Shown one piece after another: positions 1-9,811 of a DNA stretch of 47,752 nt. The stretch lies in the NCBI GenBank assembly GCA_021847795.1, contig JAJZPZ010000009.1, forward strand, positions 1-47,752, in the 5' to 3' direction. Both the position numbers and the translations under genes were made by a program. The notes under the pieces are model-generated. The model ran no database searches, was not told where the DNA came from, and saw only the letters and a program-made list of their open reading frames with translations. Source of the DNA: Nitrospirota bacterium. Its GTDB lineage: Bacteria; Nitrospirota; Thermodesulfovibrionia; Thermodesulfovibrionales; Dissulfurispiraceae. Each line of letters starts with the position of its first letter. Position 1 is the first letter of the stretch.

Positions 1-2
1 CC

Positions 3-1028
3 GCGTATGCCGATGAGGTCAACGCAAGAGCAGCTGTTGTTATTGACGGCGCAACTGAAAAGATATTATATGCAAAAAATCCCCACTGGAAGCTTCAGCC
101 CGCCAGCACAACAAAGCTTGTTACCGCCATGGTTGCCCTGGACAGGCTGAACCCCGATTCGACCATCACCATCAGCGAGAATGCTGCAAATACCCCTTCC
201 GTCTCTCCGCACCTGAGGGCCGGGGAGAAGTTCACGGTAAGGGATGTCCTGCACCTTGCCCTGATGCGGTCCATCAACGGCGCGGCGGTTGCGCTGGCAG
301 AAGCCGTTGCGGGCTCTGAAGACAGGTTCGCCACCATGATGAACGAGAAGGCTTCGCTCCTGGGAGCTGAAAATACCTGGTTTGTAAATGCAACCGGGCT
401 GCCGGGGCCGGGACAGTACATTACGGCCTTTGACCTTGCGAAGGTCATGAGGGAAGCACTTAAATATCCCATGATCAGGGATATTATCGGCACAAAAGTC
501 AAGGAGGTCTCCTCGGAAGGCGGGAGGCGGATGGTCATCAAGAACACAGACCATCTCTTGTGGTCCGACGATGAGCTTATAGGCGGAAAGACAGGTTATA
601 CAAGGGCTGCCGGGCACTGCTTTGTCTGCGCTGCGAAGAGGGGGCAGAGCACGCTTATTACCGCTGTCCTGGGAGAGCATGTAAGGGATTACCTGTGGCA
701 GGATTCGAGCGGGCTCATTGCACGGGGCTATGATGTCATTACCCATAAATCCGAGCCCATGATTTACCTGAGTGCCGTTAAGGAAAACCCGGTCGTGTTC
801 GCGTCATACAAGGCAAAGCCGAAAAAGAGACACAGGGCGCATAAATATAAGGGTGCCCGGAAATCCGCCAGAAATTCCGGTAATGGTAAGAAGATTCTGG
901 CCGTCAAAAAGAAGCACAAAAAGACAAAGAGCGCCCACGTCAGGATGGCCAAGAACAGGAAAGGAAAAAAGTCCTCACCGAAAAAGCATTTGTCGGCCGG
1001 AAATCATGAATCGGTAAAGAGGTCTTAA
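3..1028 (+). CDS. D-alanyl-D-alanine carboxypeptidase (penicillin-binding protein 5/6 family), 5' truncated by window edge
   Basis: Frame open from base 3 (AYADEVNARAAVVIDGATEKILYAKNPHWKLQPASTTKLVTAMVALD); SxxK (STTK), SIN and KTG (GGKTGYT) motifs; Lys-rich C-terminal tail. Confidence 0.93.
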   Translation, partial: AYADEVNARAAVVIDGATEKILYAKNPHWKLQPASTTKLVTAMVALDRLNPDSTITISENAANTPSVSPHLRAGEKFTVRDVLHLALMRSINGAAVALAEAVAGSEDRFATMMNEKASLLGAENTWFVNATGLPGPGQYITAFDLAKVMREALKYPMIRDIIGTKVKEVSSEGGRRMVIKNTDHLLWSDDELIGGKTGYTRAAGHCFVCAAKRGQSTLITAVLGEHVRDYLWQDSSGLIARGYDVITHKSEPMIYLSAVKENPVVFASYKAKPKKRHRAHKYKGARKSARNSGNGKKILAVKKKHKKTKSAHVRMAKNRKGKKSSPKKHLSAGNHESVKRS

Positions 1029-1033
1029 CCTCC

Positions 1034-2443
1034 TTGGTCACGGCGCTTACGGATCTGGGGGGGAGGCCGGTTACTGTCGTCGGTCTTGCAAGGAGCGGGG
1101 TCTGCGCGGCCAATCTGCTCGTTTGTCTAGGGGCTGTTGTGACAGTAACGGACAGGAAGAAATCACAGGAACTTCAGGCATACCTTGATAAACTCAATCC
1201 TGCTGTAAGGCTCGCGCTCGGAAGCCATCCGCCCGAACTCTTTGAGCGGGCATCCCTGATTATCGTAAGCCCGGGAGTTCCGCTGGGTATCGCACCGCTG
1301 AAGCCGGCCTCGGGCAAAGGTATACCGGTAATCGGGGAACTGGAGCTTGCCTACCAGGTCATAAAGCAGAACGCGGAAGACGGGAAGCCCGGAACGGATT
1401 TTTTTGCGATAACCGGGACCAACGGGAAATCGACAACCACTGCCCTGCTGTACGAGGTATTCAAAAACAGCGGATTCAGCACAGCCGTAGGCGGCAACAC
1501 AGGCGATGCGCTGACAGGCGTGCTTTTCGATACTTCGTCCTGTGCTGTCCGCATTCCCCCCGTCCAATCCGTTGTGACGGAAGTATCCAGCTTCCAGCTG
1601 GAAGCTATCCGGGAGTTCAGGCCCAAAGGCGCTGCGATTCTCAATATCACACCGGACCACCTGGACAGGTATGCCTCCATGGAAGATTACTTTGAAGCGA
1701 AATGCAGGGTCTTTTTAAATCAGAGGGCAGGAGATTTCCTGGTGCTGAACGCCGATGACCCGGAGACTGCAGAGGCGCTGAAACGCGTCAGCGGGCCGGA
1801 GGTCTTCTTTTTCAGCAGGAAGAAAGAGGTGGCAGGAGCGTACTTCAAAGGCGGGTCAATCTGTTTCAATCTCCCCGGTGTGCCTTCAGCCTTCAGCCTT
1901 CAGCCTTCGACCTTTAAAATTAAGGGTGTTCACAACATAGAAAACGCTATGGCGGCGGCCGCGATGGCGCTCCTGGCGGGGTGCAGCGCTGATGCCATGG
2001 CAGATACCCTGGAGAGCTTTACCGGCCTTGAGCACAGGCTTGAGTTTGTGCGCGAACTGGACGGGGTGCGGTATATCAACGATTCCAAAGGGACCAATGT
2101 GGGCGCTGTGATGAAATCCCTTGAGAGCTTTCGCGAGCCGGTGATCCTGATTGCAGGCGGCAGGGACAAAGACAGCGACTTTACGGAACTGGGGCCCCTG
2201 GTAAAGGACAGGGTCAAAGCGCTCGTTCTCATCGGAGAGGCGCGGGACAAAATCAGGAAGGCCCTAGGCGATGTGAAGGAGACGTTTATGGCGGATGACC
2301 TGCAGGATGCGATAACCAGGGCGAGGGACATTGCCTCTCCCGGCGATGTTGTCCTGCTCTCCCCCGCATGCGCCAGCTTTGATATGTTCAGGGATTTTGA
2401 AGACAGGGGCGGAAAATTCAAGGAAGCGGTCATGGGCCTGTGA
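1034..2443 (+). CDS. murD: UDP-N-acetylmuramoylalanine--D-glutamate ligase
   Basis: ITGTNGKSTTTALL P-loop, NITPDHLDRY, HNIENAMAAAAMA, INDSKGTN; TTG start; dcw context. Confidence 0.95.
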   Translation: MVTALTDLGGRPVTVVGLARSGVCAANLLVCLGAVVTVTDRKKSQELQAYLDKLNPAVRLALGSHPPELFERASLIIVSPGVPLGIAPLKPASGKGIPVIGELELAYQVIKQNAEDGKPGTDFFAITGTNGKSTTTALLYEVFKNSGFSTAVGGNTGDALTGVLFDTSSCAVRIPPVQSVVTEVSSFQLEAIREFRPKGAAILNITPDHLDRYASMEDYFEAKCRVFLNQRAGDFLVLNADDPETAEALKRVSGPEVFFFSRKKEVAGAYFKGGSICFNLPGVPSAFSLQPSTFKIKGVHNIENAMAAAAMALLAGCSADAMADTLESFTGLEHRLEFVRELDGVRYINDSKGTNVGAVMKSLESFREPVILIAGGRDKDSDFTELGPLVKDRVKALVLIGEARDKIRKALGDVKETFMADDLQDAITRARDIASPGDVVLLSPACASFDMFRDFEDRGGKFKEAVMGL

Positions 2444-3729
2444 AACAATCCTACGATAAATGGCTACTGTTCATTGTCCTCCTGCTCATCCTGGTCGGCC
2501 TGACAGCCGTGTACAGCTCGACTTCGGTCATCTCCCCGGACGTCGTGGAAAAATTCAGGAGAAAAGGGGTGGCGCTGAGCCAGTTCGGGTTTGTCAAAAA
2601 ACAGCTCTTCACGGTCCTGCTCGGCGCCATGGCCCTGCTCATTGCTTATAAGACACCTCTTGAGCGCCTGAAAAAACTCTCCATTCCCCTGCTGGTTATC
2701 TCCCTTGCCTGCCTCGGCCTGGTCTTCACGAAGTTCGGCATCACTGCTGGAGGCGCGCGGCGATGGATAAGGGTGTGGCCGTCTACGTTCCAGCCTTCGG
2801 AGCTTGTCAAACTCGCCATGGTGATTTTCCTTGCGAAGTACGTGACCATGCCGGATTTCAAAAAGGACAAATTCTCCTCCTTTGTTGTTCCCATTGTCAT
2901 CATGGGGATGTTCCAGGTCGTGTTTTTAAAGCAGCCCGACTTCGGGGCTGTGATGAGCCTGGCGCTCCTCACCATGTGCATGCTCTTTTTATCGGGCATC
3001 AGGCTGCGCTACCTGCTCTCCCTCGGCGCCCTGGGAATCCCGGTCGTCATTAAGCTGATATCGGAGCCCTACAGATGGAGGAGGGTGGCGGCTTTTCTCG
3101 ATCCCTGGAAAGATGCGCAGGGCAGCGGGTTCCAGCTTGTCCAGTCCTTCATAGCCCTCGGGAGCGGGGGGCTGACAGGAGTGGGCCTTGGCCAGGGGAA
3201 ACAGAAACTCTCCTTCCTGCCCGAGGTGCATACGGACTTCATATTTTCCCTTATCGGGGAAGAGCTGGGTTTCATAGGGGCCGTATGTGTGGCGCTCCTT
3301 TTCTTCGCCCTGTTCATCAAAGGGATTCTCATTGCCCGGAAGGCTGCTGAACCTTTCCACTACTTCCTTGCCTTCGGGCTCTCCATGATGATCGCAATCC
3401 AGGCAATCATGAATTTTTCTGTGGTCACCGGGATGGTCCCTACAAAAGGACTGCCCCTGCCCTTTATCAGCTACGGGGGATCGTCGCTGATGATCAATAT
3501 GACAGCTGCGGGATTGCTGCTGAATGTATCGGGCGCCCGGGGCCGCAGCATGCAGGGCGGTTACGGGCCGGCAGCTGCTCATGAAGCGCCGGCCGGAAAG
3601 GCCCCCCTTACCGTTGCGCGCGCCTCTGTGCCTGCTGAAAGCTGCCCGAACTGGAACAGGGGATACGGGTATAGTTACTATAAAAAGAAGCTCTCTAAAA
3701 ACCAGAAGCCTTTCGGGCACAGGGGATGA
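2440..3729 (+). CDS. ftsW: Lipid II polymerase / cell division protein FtsW
   Basis: SEDS family: GGARRWIRV, FQPSELVKLAMV, KQPDFG, LPLPFISYGGSS; GTG start overlapping murD stop. Confidence 0.95.
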   Translation: MKQSYDKWLLFIVLLLILVGLTAVYSSTSVISPDVVEKFRRKGVALSQFGFVKKQLFTVLLGAMALLIAYKTPLERLKKLSIPLLVISLACLGLVFTKFGITAGGARRWIRVWPSTFQPSELVKLAMVIFLAKYVTMPDFKKDKFSSFVVPIVIMGMFQVVFLKQPDFGAVMSLALLTMCMLFLSGIRLRYLLSLGALGIPVVIKLISEPYRWRRVAAFLDPWKDAQGSGFQLVQSFIALGSGGLTGVGLGQGKQKLSFLPEVHTDFIFSLIGEELGFIGAVCVALLFFALFIKGILIARKAAEPFHYFLAFGLSMMIAIQAIMNFSVVTGMVPTKGLPLPFISYGGSSLMINMTAAGLLLNVSGARGRSMQGGYGPAAAHEAPAGKAPLTVARASVPAESCPNWNRGYGYSYYKKKLSKNQKPFGHRG

Positions 3730-4820
3730 GGATAATCATTGCAGGCGGCGGTACGGGGGGGCACCTTTTCCCCGGAATTGCCTTGGCCGACGAATTTAAA
3801 GAACAAGGCCTTTCCCGGGACATCGTTTTCGTCGGCACCGAGCACGGTATAGAGTCGAAGATTGTCCCCAGGGAGGGGTACCCCTTGAAGTTCCTGAGGG
3901 CTGAGGGAATTCTCGGGAAGTCCTTTTTCAAAAAGGTGAAGGCCCTTCTTGTATTCCTCCTCTCTTTTTTCGATTCCTACAAGATACTGAGGTTCATCAG
4001 GCCTGATATCGTGATCGGCGTCGGCGGCTACGCCTCAGCCGGCATCCTGCTGACCGCGCACTTCAGGGGAATTCCCACGATCATACTGGAACAGAACTCC
4101 GTTCCCGGTTTTGCGAACAGGCTTTTGGGAAAGTTCGTGGATGCAATCGCCGTCACCTACCAGGAGAGCATCGCCTTTTTCCCGCAGGACAGGACCTATC
4201 TGACCGGGAACCCCATACGGAAACATATCCTCAGGGCCGATGAGAACAAGGCCTACTCCCTTTTCCCCCTTGAGAGGGGCAAATTTACGGTCTTCGTCTT
4301 CGGGGGCAGCGCCGGGGCGCAAAGCATAAATCAGTCAATGACAGAGGCATTGAATTATTTGCTGGATTTAAGGCACAATATCCAGTTCCTCCATCAGACG
4401 GGTGAAAAGGACCATGCAAAGGTCACCGGGGCCTACAGGAACCTGGGGTTTTCCGGGATCGTGGTGCCTTTCATATACCAGATGGCGGAGGCATATTCGA
4501 TAGCCGATATTGTTGTCTGCAGGGCAGGCGCAACGACCCTTGCTGAGATTACGGCCATAGGGAAACCTGCAATCCTGGTGCCGTACCCCTATGCGGCATC
4601 GAACCACCAGGAGCACAATGCCAGAAGGCTGGAAGATATGGGGGCTGCACGGCTGATACTGGACAGGGATTTGAGCGGCGAGGCGCTGGCCGGGGCCGTA
4701 AGGGATTTGTACAACGATGAAAAGGCAAGGAAGGATATGCAAAAGGTCGCTTCCGTGTTCGGCCGGAATGATGCGGCGGAAAGGGTCGTTGATATAGCAA
4801 TGAGCCTGGTGAAAAAATAA
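3726..4820 (+). CDS. murG: UDP-N-acetylglucosamine--N-acetylmuramyl-(pentapeptide) pyrophosphoryl-undecaprenol N-acetylglucosamine transferase
   Basis: IIAGGGTGGHLFPGIALA, VGVGGYASAG, HQTGEKDH, CRAGATTLAEI; ATGA overlap with ftsW. Confidence 0.96.
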   Translation: MRIIIAGGGTGGHLFPGIALADEFKEQGLSRDIVFVGTEHGIESKIVPREGYPLKFLRAEGILGKSFFKKVKALLVFLLSFFDSYKILRFIRPDIVIGVGGYASAGILLTAHFRGIPTIILEQNSVPGFANRLLGKFVDAIAVTYQESIAFFPQDRTYLTGNPIRKHILRADENKAYSLFPLERGKFTVFVFGGSAGAQSINQSMTEALNYLLDLRHNIQFLHQTGEKDHAKVTGAYRNLGFSGIVVPFIYQMAEAYSIADIVVCRAGATTLAEITAIGKPAILVPYPYAASNHQEHNARRLEDMGAARLILDRDLSGEALAGAVRDLYNDEKARKDMQKVASVFGRNDAAERVVDIAMSLVKK

Positions 4821-4855
4821 CGGTTCAAGCCGTTCGGACCGGTTAAGGAGCATCC

Positions 4856-6223
4856 ATGTTTAATACATACAGGATTATTCATTTCGTCGGTATAGGCGGG
4901 ATCGGCATGAGCGGTATTGCGGAGGTACTGCACAACCTCGGGTACGAGGTGACCGGGTCCGATGTCAGGGAATCGGATACAACTGCCAGATTGCGGGGGC
5001 TCGGGATAAAGGTGTACATCGGCCATTCGGGCGAGAACATAGATCATGCCCATGTGGTGGTCATTTCTTCAGCGGTTTCTCCGGACAACCCCGAGGTCGT
5101 TGAGGCCCGGCACAGGGCCGTCCCCGTGATCCCCCGTGCCGAGATGCTTGCCGAACTGGGCAGGCTGAAATACGGGGTGCTGGTGGCGGGCGCCCACGGA
5201 AAGACTACGACGACGTCCCTTATCGCAACGATACTCGGGGAAGGGGACCTGGACCCTACCGTTGTCATCGGCGGCAGGCTCAATGCGATCGGCAGCAATG
5301 CAAAGCTGGGGCAGGGGGACTACATTGTTGCAGAGGCCGATGAGAGCGACGGGTCTTTTCTCAAGCTGAACCCCACGATTGCAGTAATAACGAACATCGA
5401 CAGGGAGCATATGGAATTCTTCAGGGATATGGAGACCCTGAAAAGCGCATTCCTGTCCTTTATAAACAAGATACCCTTTTACGGAATCGCCGTCCTCTGC
5501 ATAGAGAATCCATACATCCGGGACCTGATCCCCTCGGTCCGTAGGAAAATACTGACCTACGGGCTGTCCGACAGTGCGGACATCTATGCCGGTAATATAC
5601 GGCATTCCGGTACCAGGATGACCTTCGAGCCGGTCTACAAAGGGGAATCCCTCGGCGTCTTCAGCGTGCCCATGCCGGGAATGCACAATGTGCTGAACAG
5701 CCTTGCAGCCATAGCAGCGGCAATGGAGCTGCAGATCCCCGTGGCTGTTATAGCACGGGCGCTCAGCGGTTTCAGCGGCATTCACCGCAGGTTTGAATTA
5801 AAGGGAGAGACAAGGAACATAAAGGTGTTTGACGACTACGGCCACCACCCCTCTGAGATCTCGGCCACCCTGAAGGCAGCCAGGGAGTGCTTTGCCGGGA
5901 ACCGGTTGTTTGTGCTGTTCCAACCGCACAGGTATACGAGGACAAGGGACCTTATGGACGAATTCGCCGTAAGTTTCGGCAAGGCTGACAGGCTGTTCCT
6001 GATGGACATATACCCGGCAGGGGAAAAGCCGATCGAGGGAGTTAATGCCCAGAGCCTTTTGAAGAGCATCGAGAGATCGGGTGTCAGGGACATCCACTAC
6101 ATCCCCGACAGGAAAGAAATGATCAGAACCATCCTGTCCGCATTGGAGCCGGGCGATGTCCTCGTTACACTCGGGGCGGGCGATGTGTATAAAATGGGAG
6201 AGGAAGTACTGAAGGGGCTGTAA
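4856..6223 (+). CDS. murC: UDP-N-acetylmuramate--L-alanine ligase
   Basis: HFVGIGGIGMSGIAEVL, AGAHGKTTTTSLI, EADESDGSFL, DDYGHHPSEI, FQPHRYTRT. Confidence 0.96.
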   Translation: MFNTYRIIHFVGIGGIGMSGIAEVLHNLGYEVTGSDVRESDTTARLRGLGIKVYIGHSGENIDHAHVVVISSAVSPDNPEVVEARHRAVPVIPRAEMLAELGRLKYGVLVAGAHGKTTTTSLIATILGEGDLDPTVVIGGRLNAIGSNAKLGQGDYIVAEADESDGSFLKLNPTIAVITNIDREHMEFFRDMETLKSAFLSFINKIPFYGIAVLCIENPYIRDLIPSVRRKILTYGLSDSADIYAGNIRHSGTRMTFEPVYKGESLGVFSVPMPGMHNVLNSLAAIAAAMELQIPVAVIARALSGFSGIHRRFELKGETRNIKVFDDYGHHPSEISATLKAARECFAGNRLFVLFQPHRYTRTRDLMDEFAVSFGKADRLFLMDIYPAGEKPIEGVNAQSLLKSIERSGVRDIHYIPDRKEMIRTILSALEPGDVLVTLGAGDVYKMGEEVLKGL

Positions 6224-6298
6224 GGGATGGCCATCTGTCCGTCCGGACCGCTCGGGACCTGCTGTACCTGCCAGTGTTTGAATCTGTTTGCGCCTCTG

Positions 6299-6391
6299 AA
6301 CCCACCCCTCCCCCCTCACAAGAGGGGACTTCATAAAATAAACAGCGACTTCTCTCTAAGTACCCTCTTTGGAGGGGTGCAGGGGTGGGTT
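6299..6391. repeat. MITE-like inverted repeat between murC and ddl
   Basis: AACCCACCCCTCCCCCCTCACAAGAGGGGACTT (6299-6331) is an imperfect reverse complement of AAGTACCCTCTTTGGAGGGGTGCAGGGGTGGGTT (6358-6391). Confidence 0.8.
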
Positions 6392-6521
6392 GCATACTCC
6401 GGTGATATATTTTTGCCACTTCTTTCCCCTGCATTGGACCAAAAGAAAAGATGGAGATATTATAAGCGTCCCTGATAAAATAGGGGGCATTAAAATTGGA
6501 AGTGGCGAGGTGTATTGAGAC

Positions 6522-7466
6522 ATGAAAACTAAGAAACGCATAGGAGTTATTGCCGGAGGGACGTCCGCCGAGCGGGAGGTCTCCCTGAAAAGCGGCAATG
6601 CCATACATAAATCATTACTGTCCATGGGATATCACGCGGTCTTTATCGATGCCGGAGCCGATCTCTGCGAAGCCCTCAGGGAAGAGAAGATTGAAATCGC
6701 CTTTATGGCGCTCCACGGAGGCTCGGGTGAAAACGGCGCGGTGCAGGGGCTTCTCGAGGTCATGGAAATCCCCTATACGGGATCGGGTATCCTTGCCTCG
6801 GCGCTTGCCATGGATAAAGAGATGTCGAAGAAGATGTTTCTCGCCCATGATGTGCCTGTTCCCGCCTTTGTCACTGTGGAGAGGGAGCAGGCAGGCGGGC
6901 AGGGGAGGATAAACACACAGCTGATTACCGCTATTGTTGATTTCCCGTTGCCCTGGGTGGTCAAGCCCGTTGCAGAGGGATCGAGCATAGGGGTCAGTAT
7001 TGTAAAAAGCGACAGTGACATAGAGGAAGCGCTGAAAGAGGCCTTCTCATATGGCCGGAAAATCATCATAGAGCAGTACATAGCGGGAAAAGAGATCCAG
7101 ATCGGGATCCTCGGGCAGAAGGCCCTTGGCGGGGTGGAAGTGAGGCCTTCAGCGGAATTTTACAGCTATGAGGCCAAATACACTCCCGGCCTTACGCAGT
7201 ATATTTTACCCCCCGAGGTCGATGAGGCCGCCTATGATACGCTCCAAACCATGGCCCTGAACGCCCATAATGCCCTCGGCTGCAAGGGGGCCACGCGGGT
7301 CGATTTTATCCTCGATGATTCCAACAACCCCTACCTGCTCGAAGTGAATACGATCCCCGGTATGACTGAGACGAGCCTCCTGCCCAAGATCGCGAAACTC
7401 TCGGGTATGGAATTTTCCGATCTGATAGAGGAGATACTTGGTTCGGTATTGCAGGGCGAAGATTAA
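6522..7466 (+). CDS. ddl: D-alanine--D-alanine ligase
   Basis: [61 protein letters not shown]. Confidence 0.95.
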   Translation: MKTKKRIGVIAGGTSAEREVSLKSGNAIHKSLLSMGYHAVFIDAGADLCEALREEKIEIAFMALHGGSGENGAVQGLLEVMEIPYTGSGILASALAMDKEMSKKMFLAHDVPVPAFVTVEREQAGGQGRINTQLITAIVDFPLPWVVKPVAEGSSIGVSIVKSDSDIEEALKEAFSYGRKIIIEQYIAGKEIQIGILGQKALGGVEVRPSAEFYSYEAKYTPGLTQYILPPEVDEAAYDTLQTMALNAHNALGCKGATRVDFILDDSNNPYLLEVNTIPGMTETSLLPKIAKLSGMEFSDLIEEILGSVLQGED

Positions 7467-7498
7467 GATACGGGCTTTTTGATTGGCGGACACCGCGT

Positions 7499-8362
7499 AT
7501 GAACAGAAGAAATCTCAGGACATTGAAGAGGAAAAAAGAGGGCAGACGGTTCAGGCTCGTTATTTTCATCCCCCTTTTTATTGTTTCTGTCTGCCTCGGT
7601 ATTTTCTTCCTGGTCAGGCACTATGTTCTTCTGAGGGAGATAGTCTTTATCGGCAACAGCCATCTCAAGAACGAGGAGTTGAGGTCGCTTATCAGGATCA
7701 AAGAAAATGAAGGTATCTTCAGCGTGCCGGGCAGGACGATTTACAGCAGCCTCCGGCAGTCCCCGTGGATAAAGGACGCGGTAATACGCAAGGAGTTGTC
7801 GGGCAGGATGCTGATAAAAGTGACCGAAGGGGTTCCCGTGGCCATCCTGAGCCTGTCCGGTGTCCCCTATCTTGTAGACAAGGACGGATGTGTGCTGGAA
7901 CAGATGCGGGACGGCACGGTCTTGTTTTTGCCTGTCATCAAGGATATCGATCCCGGTAAAAATGCGGGAACGTTTATGGAAGCGGTAAAGTTTGTAGACG
8001 TTCTCCACGATAAAAAGATTCTGGCCTATGACGGGGAAGTGGAAATAACAGGGCAAAGGCCTGAAGACATTTCGCTCAAGGTGGACAAGGTCGTCATCAA
8101 GGTCGGGACCGGGGATTACGATAAAAAGCTGACAAGGCTTGAGGATATCAGGGATGAGATACAGAAAAGGAACATGGTGATCGATTATATCGACCTCAGG
8201 TTCGCCAATAAGATAATCGTAAAGCCTGTCAGTACTGCCGGGGGGGAGGACGTGAAAGCGCAGGACGCGGAAAAACAGGACGTGAAAGCGCAGGACGTGA
8301 AAACGGCGGACAAAGCCCCTGCCAGGCATGAGAATAAGAAAGCCCGCAAGAGAAAGAGATGA
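7499..8362 (+). CDS. ftsQ: Cell division protein FtsQ (POTRA domain)
   Basis: N-terminal TM, POTRA-like segment (LREIVFIGNSHLKNEELRSLI), position between ddl and ftsA. Confidence 0.88.
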   Translation: MNRRNLRTLKRKKEGRRFRLVIFIPLFIVSVCLGIFFLVRHYVLLREIVFIGNSHLKNEELRSLIRIKENEGIFSVPGRTIYSSLRQSPWIKDAVIRKELSGRMLIKVTEGVPVAILSLSGVPYLVDKDGCVLEQMRDGTVLFLPVIKDIDPGKNAGTFMEAVKFVDVLHDKKILAYDGEVEITGQRPEDISLKVDKVVIKVGTGDYDKKLTRLEDIRDEIQKRNMVIDYIDLRFANKIIVKPVSTAGGEDVKAQDAEKQDVKAQDVKTADKAPARHENKKARKRKR

Positions 8363-8365
8363 GCT

Positions 8366-9670
8366 ATGATGGCTGAGAAAAGAAAGAGCAGGGGCAGCAT
8401 CATTGTCGGCCTGGATGTCGGCACCACTAAGATATGCGCGATCCTGGGCGAAGTGACCGGGGACGGCATCAGCATCCTTGCCGTAAGCTCCCACCTGTCC
8501 ACAGGGCTTAAGAAGGGCATCGTTATCGATATAGAGGCCACTGCAAACTCCATAAAGAGGGCCGTCTCCGAGGTGGAGGAGCAGACGGGAATAGAGGTCA
8601 GGGAAGTCTACGTAGGGATAGCGGGAAGCCATATCAAGAGCTTCAACAGCTACGGCACTGTGGGCGTTAAGGGGAAGGAAGTGACCCGTGAAGACGTCGA
8701 AAGGGCAATAGATTCCGCGAGCGCAGTCTATGTGCCGCTGGACAGGGAAGTGCTCCATGTCATCCCCACGGATTTTACCCTCGACGGGCAGGACGGGATA
8801 AAGGACCCCGTGGGAATGGCAGGGGTCAGGCTTGAGGTGAAGGTCTTTATAGTCACCGGCGCGGTCACTTCCGTGCAGAACCTCCTGAAATGCTGCGAGA
8901 GAGCGGGGTTGGAGGTCATTGACATCGTTTTGCAGCCCCTTGCTTCCTCCGAAGCCACCCTGACTCCCTACGAACGGGAAATGGGGATAACCCTTATCGA
9001 TATCGGCGGCGGAACCACCGACCTTGCCACCTACCAGGATGAATGGCTGAGGCACACGACAGTGCTGGGCATCGGGGGGAACCATTTTACCAACGACCTG
9101 TCCGTAGGTCTGCGCTTGCCCTTCCATGAGGCCGAGAGGGTGAAAAAGCAGCACGGGTCCATACTGACTTCTGAAATGAGCGATATGACCGAGGTTGATG
9201 TGGTCGCTATCGACGGACAGGTGCGGGGGATACCCAGAAAATATATTGCAGAGATATTGCAGCCGAGGAGCCAGGAACTTCTCGAACTCATCAGTCAGGA
9301 GATGCAGATGCTGCACGGCAACGGCATCGCCGTGTCGGGAATCGTGCTCACCGGGGGGGCTTCCCTTCTGATCGGGTTTGACAGAATGGCTGAAGCCATC
9401 CTCTCGATGCCTGTCCGGGTCGGGTATCCCGACCTGGCGCCGGGCAGCTTTTCCAGGGACCGGTCCCCATACTCCCATGCAGAGATACACCGGATAGACA
9501 AGCTGAAGGGCGAGTTCAACAATCCGATGTATGCAACCGGCATAGGGCTTGTGTTGTACGGCGCGGAATCTCTTGTGCCTGCCGAGAGGGGCATGTTCTC
9601 TTCAGATGTGTTCAGCCGGGTTATCACTAAAATGAACGGTTGGTTTAAGCGGGTGGTGAGGAGCAAATAA
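8366..9670 (+). CDS. ftsA: Cell division protein FtsA
   Basis: IIVGLDVGTTKICAILGEV, LIDIGGGTTDLA, GIVLTGGASLLIG, C-terminal amphipathic helix FKRVVRSK. Confidence 0.95.
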   Translation: MMAEKRKSRGSIIVGLDVGTTKICAILGEVTGDGISILAVSSHLSTGLKKGIVIDIEATANSIKRAVSEVEEQTGIEVREVYVGIAGSHIKSFNSYGTVGVKGKEVTREDVERAIDSASAVYVPLDREVLHVIPTDFTLDGQDGIKDPVGMAGVRLEVKVFIVTGAVTSVQNLLKCCERAGLEVIDIVLQPLASSEATLTPYEREMGITLIDIGGGTTDLATYQDEWLRHTTVLGIGGNHFTNDLSVGLRLPFHEAERVKKQHGSILTSEMSDMTEVDVVAIDGQVRGIPRKYIAEILQPRSQELLELISQEMQMLHGNGIAVSGIVLTGGASLLIGFDRMAEAILSMPVRVGYPDLAPGSFSRDRSPYSHAEIHRIDKLKGEFNNPMYATGIGLVLYGAESLVPAERGMFSSDVFSRVITKMNGWFKRVVRSK

Positions 9671-9794
9671 AAGGATGAAAATAAAGGATGAAGGCTGAAG
9701 GATGAAGATTGAAATGAAGAACAGCAGGAAGAATGGCCGGGAAAGCGCTGCCGTACCGTTTTTCAACCTTCATCCCTCGTCCTTCAATCTTACC
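9671..9794. repeat. C-type heptad hairpin repeat between ftsA and ftsZ
   Basis: GAAGGCT/GAAGGAT/GAAGATT units on the left; TTCAACCTTCATCCCTCGTCCTTCAATCTT on the right (complementary). Confidence 0.75.
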
Positions 9795-9811
9795 GTATGA
9801 GGGAGGCCAAT

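Noticed and set aside
7463-9490. 675-aa minus-strand ORF antisense to ftsQ/ftsA
   Set aside because: Overlaps two clear essential genes on the opposite strand; His/Pro/Gly-rich translation without domain features is typical of an antisense shadow ORF in high-GC coding DNA.
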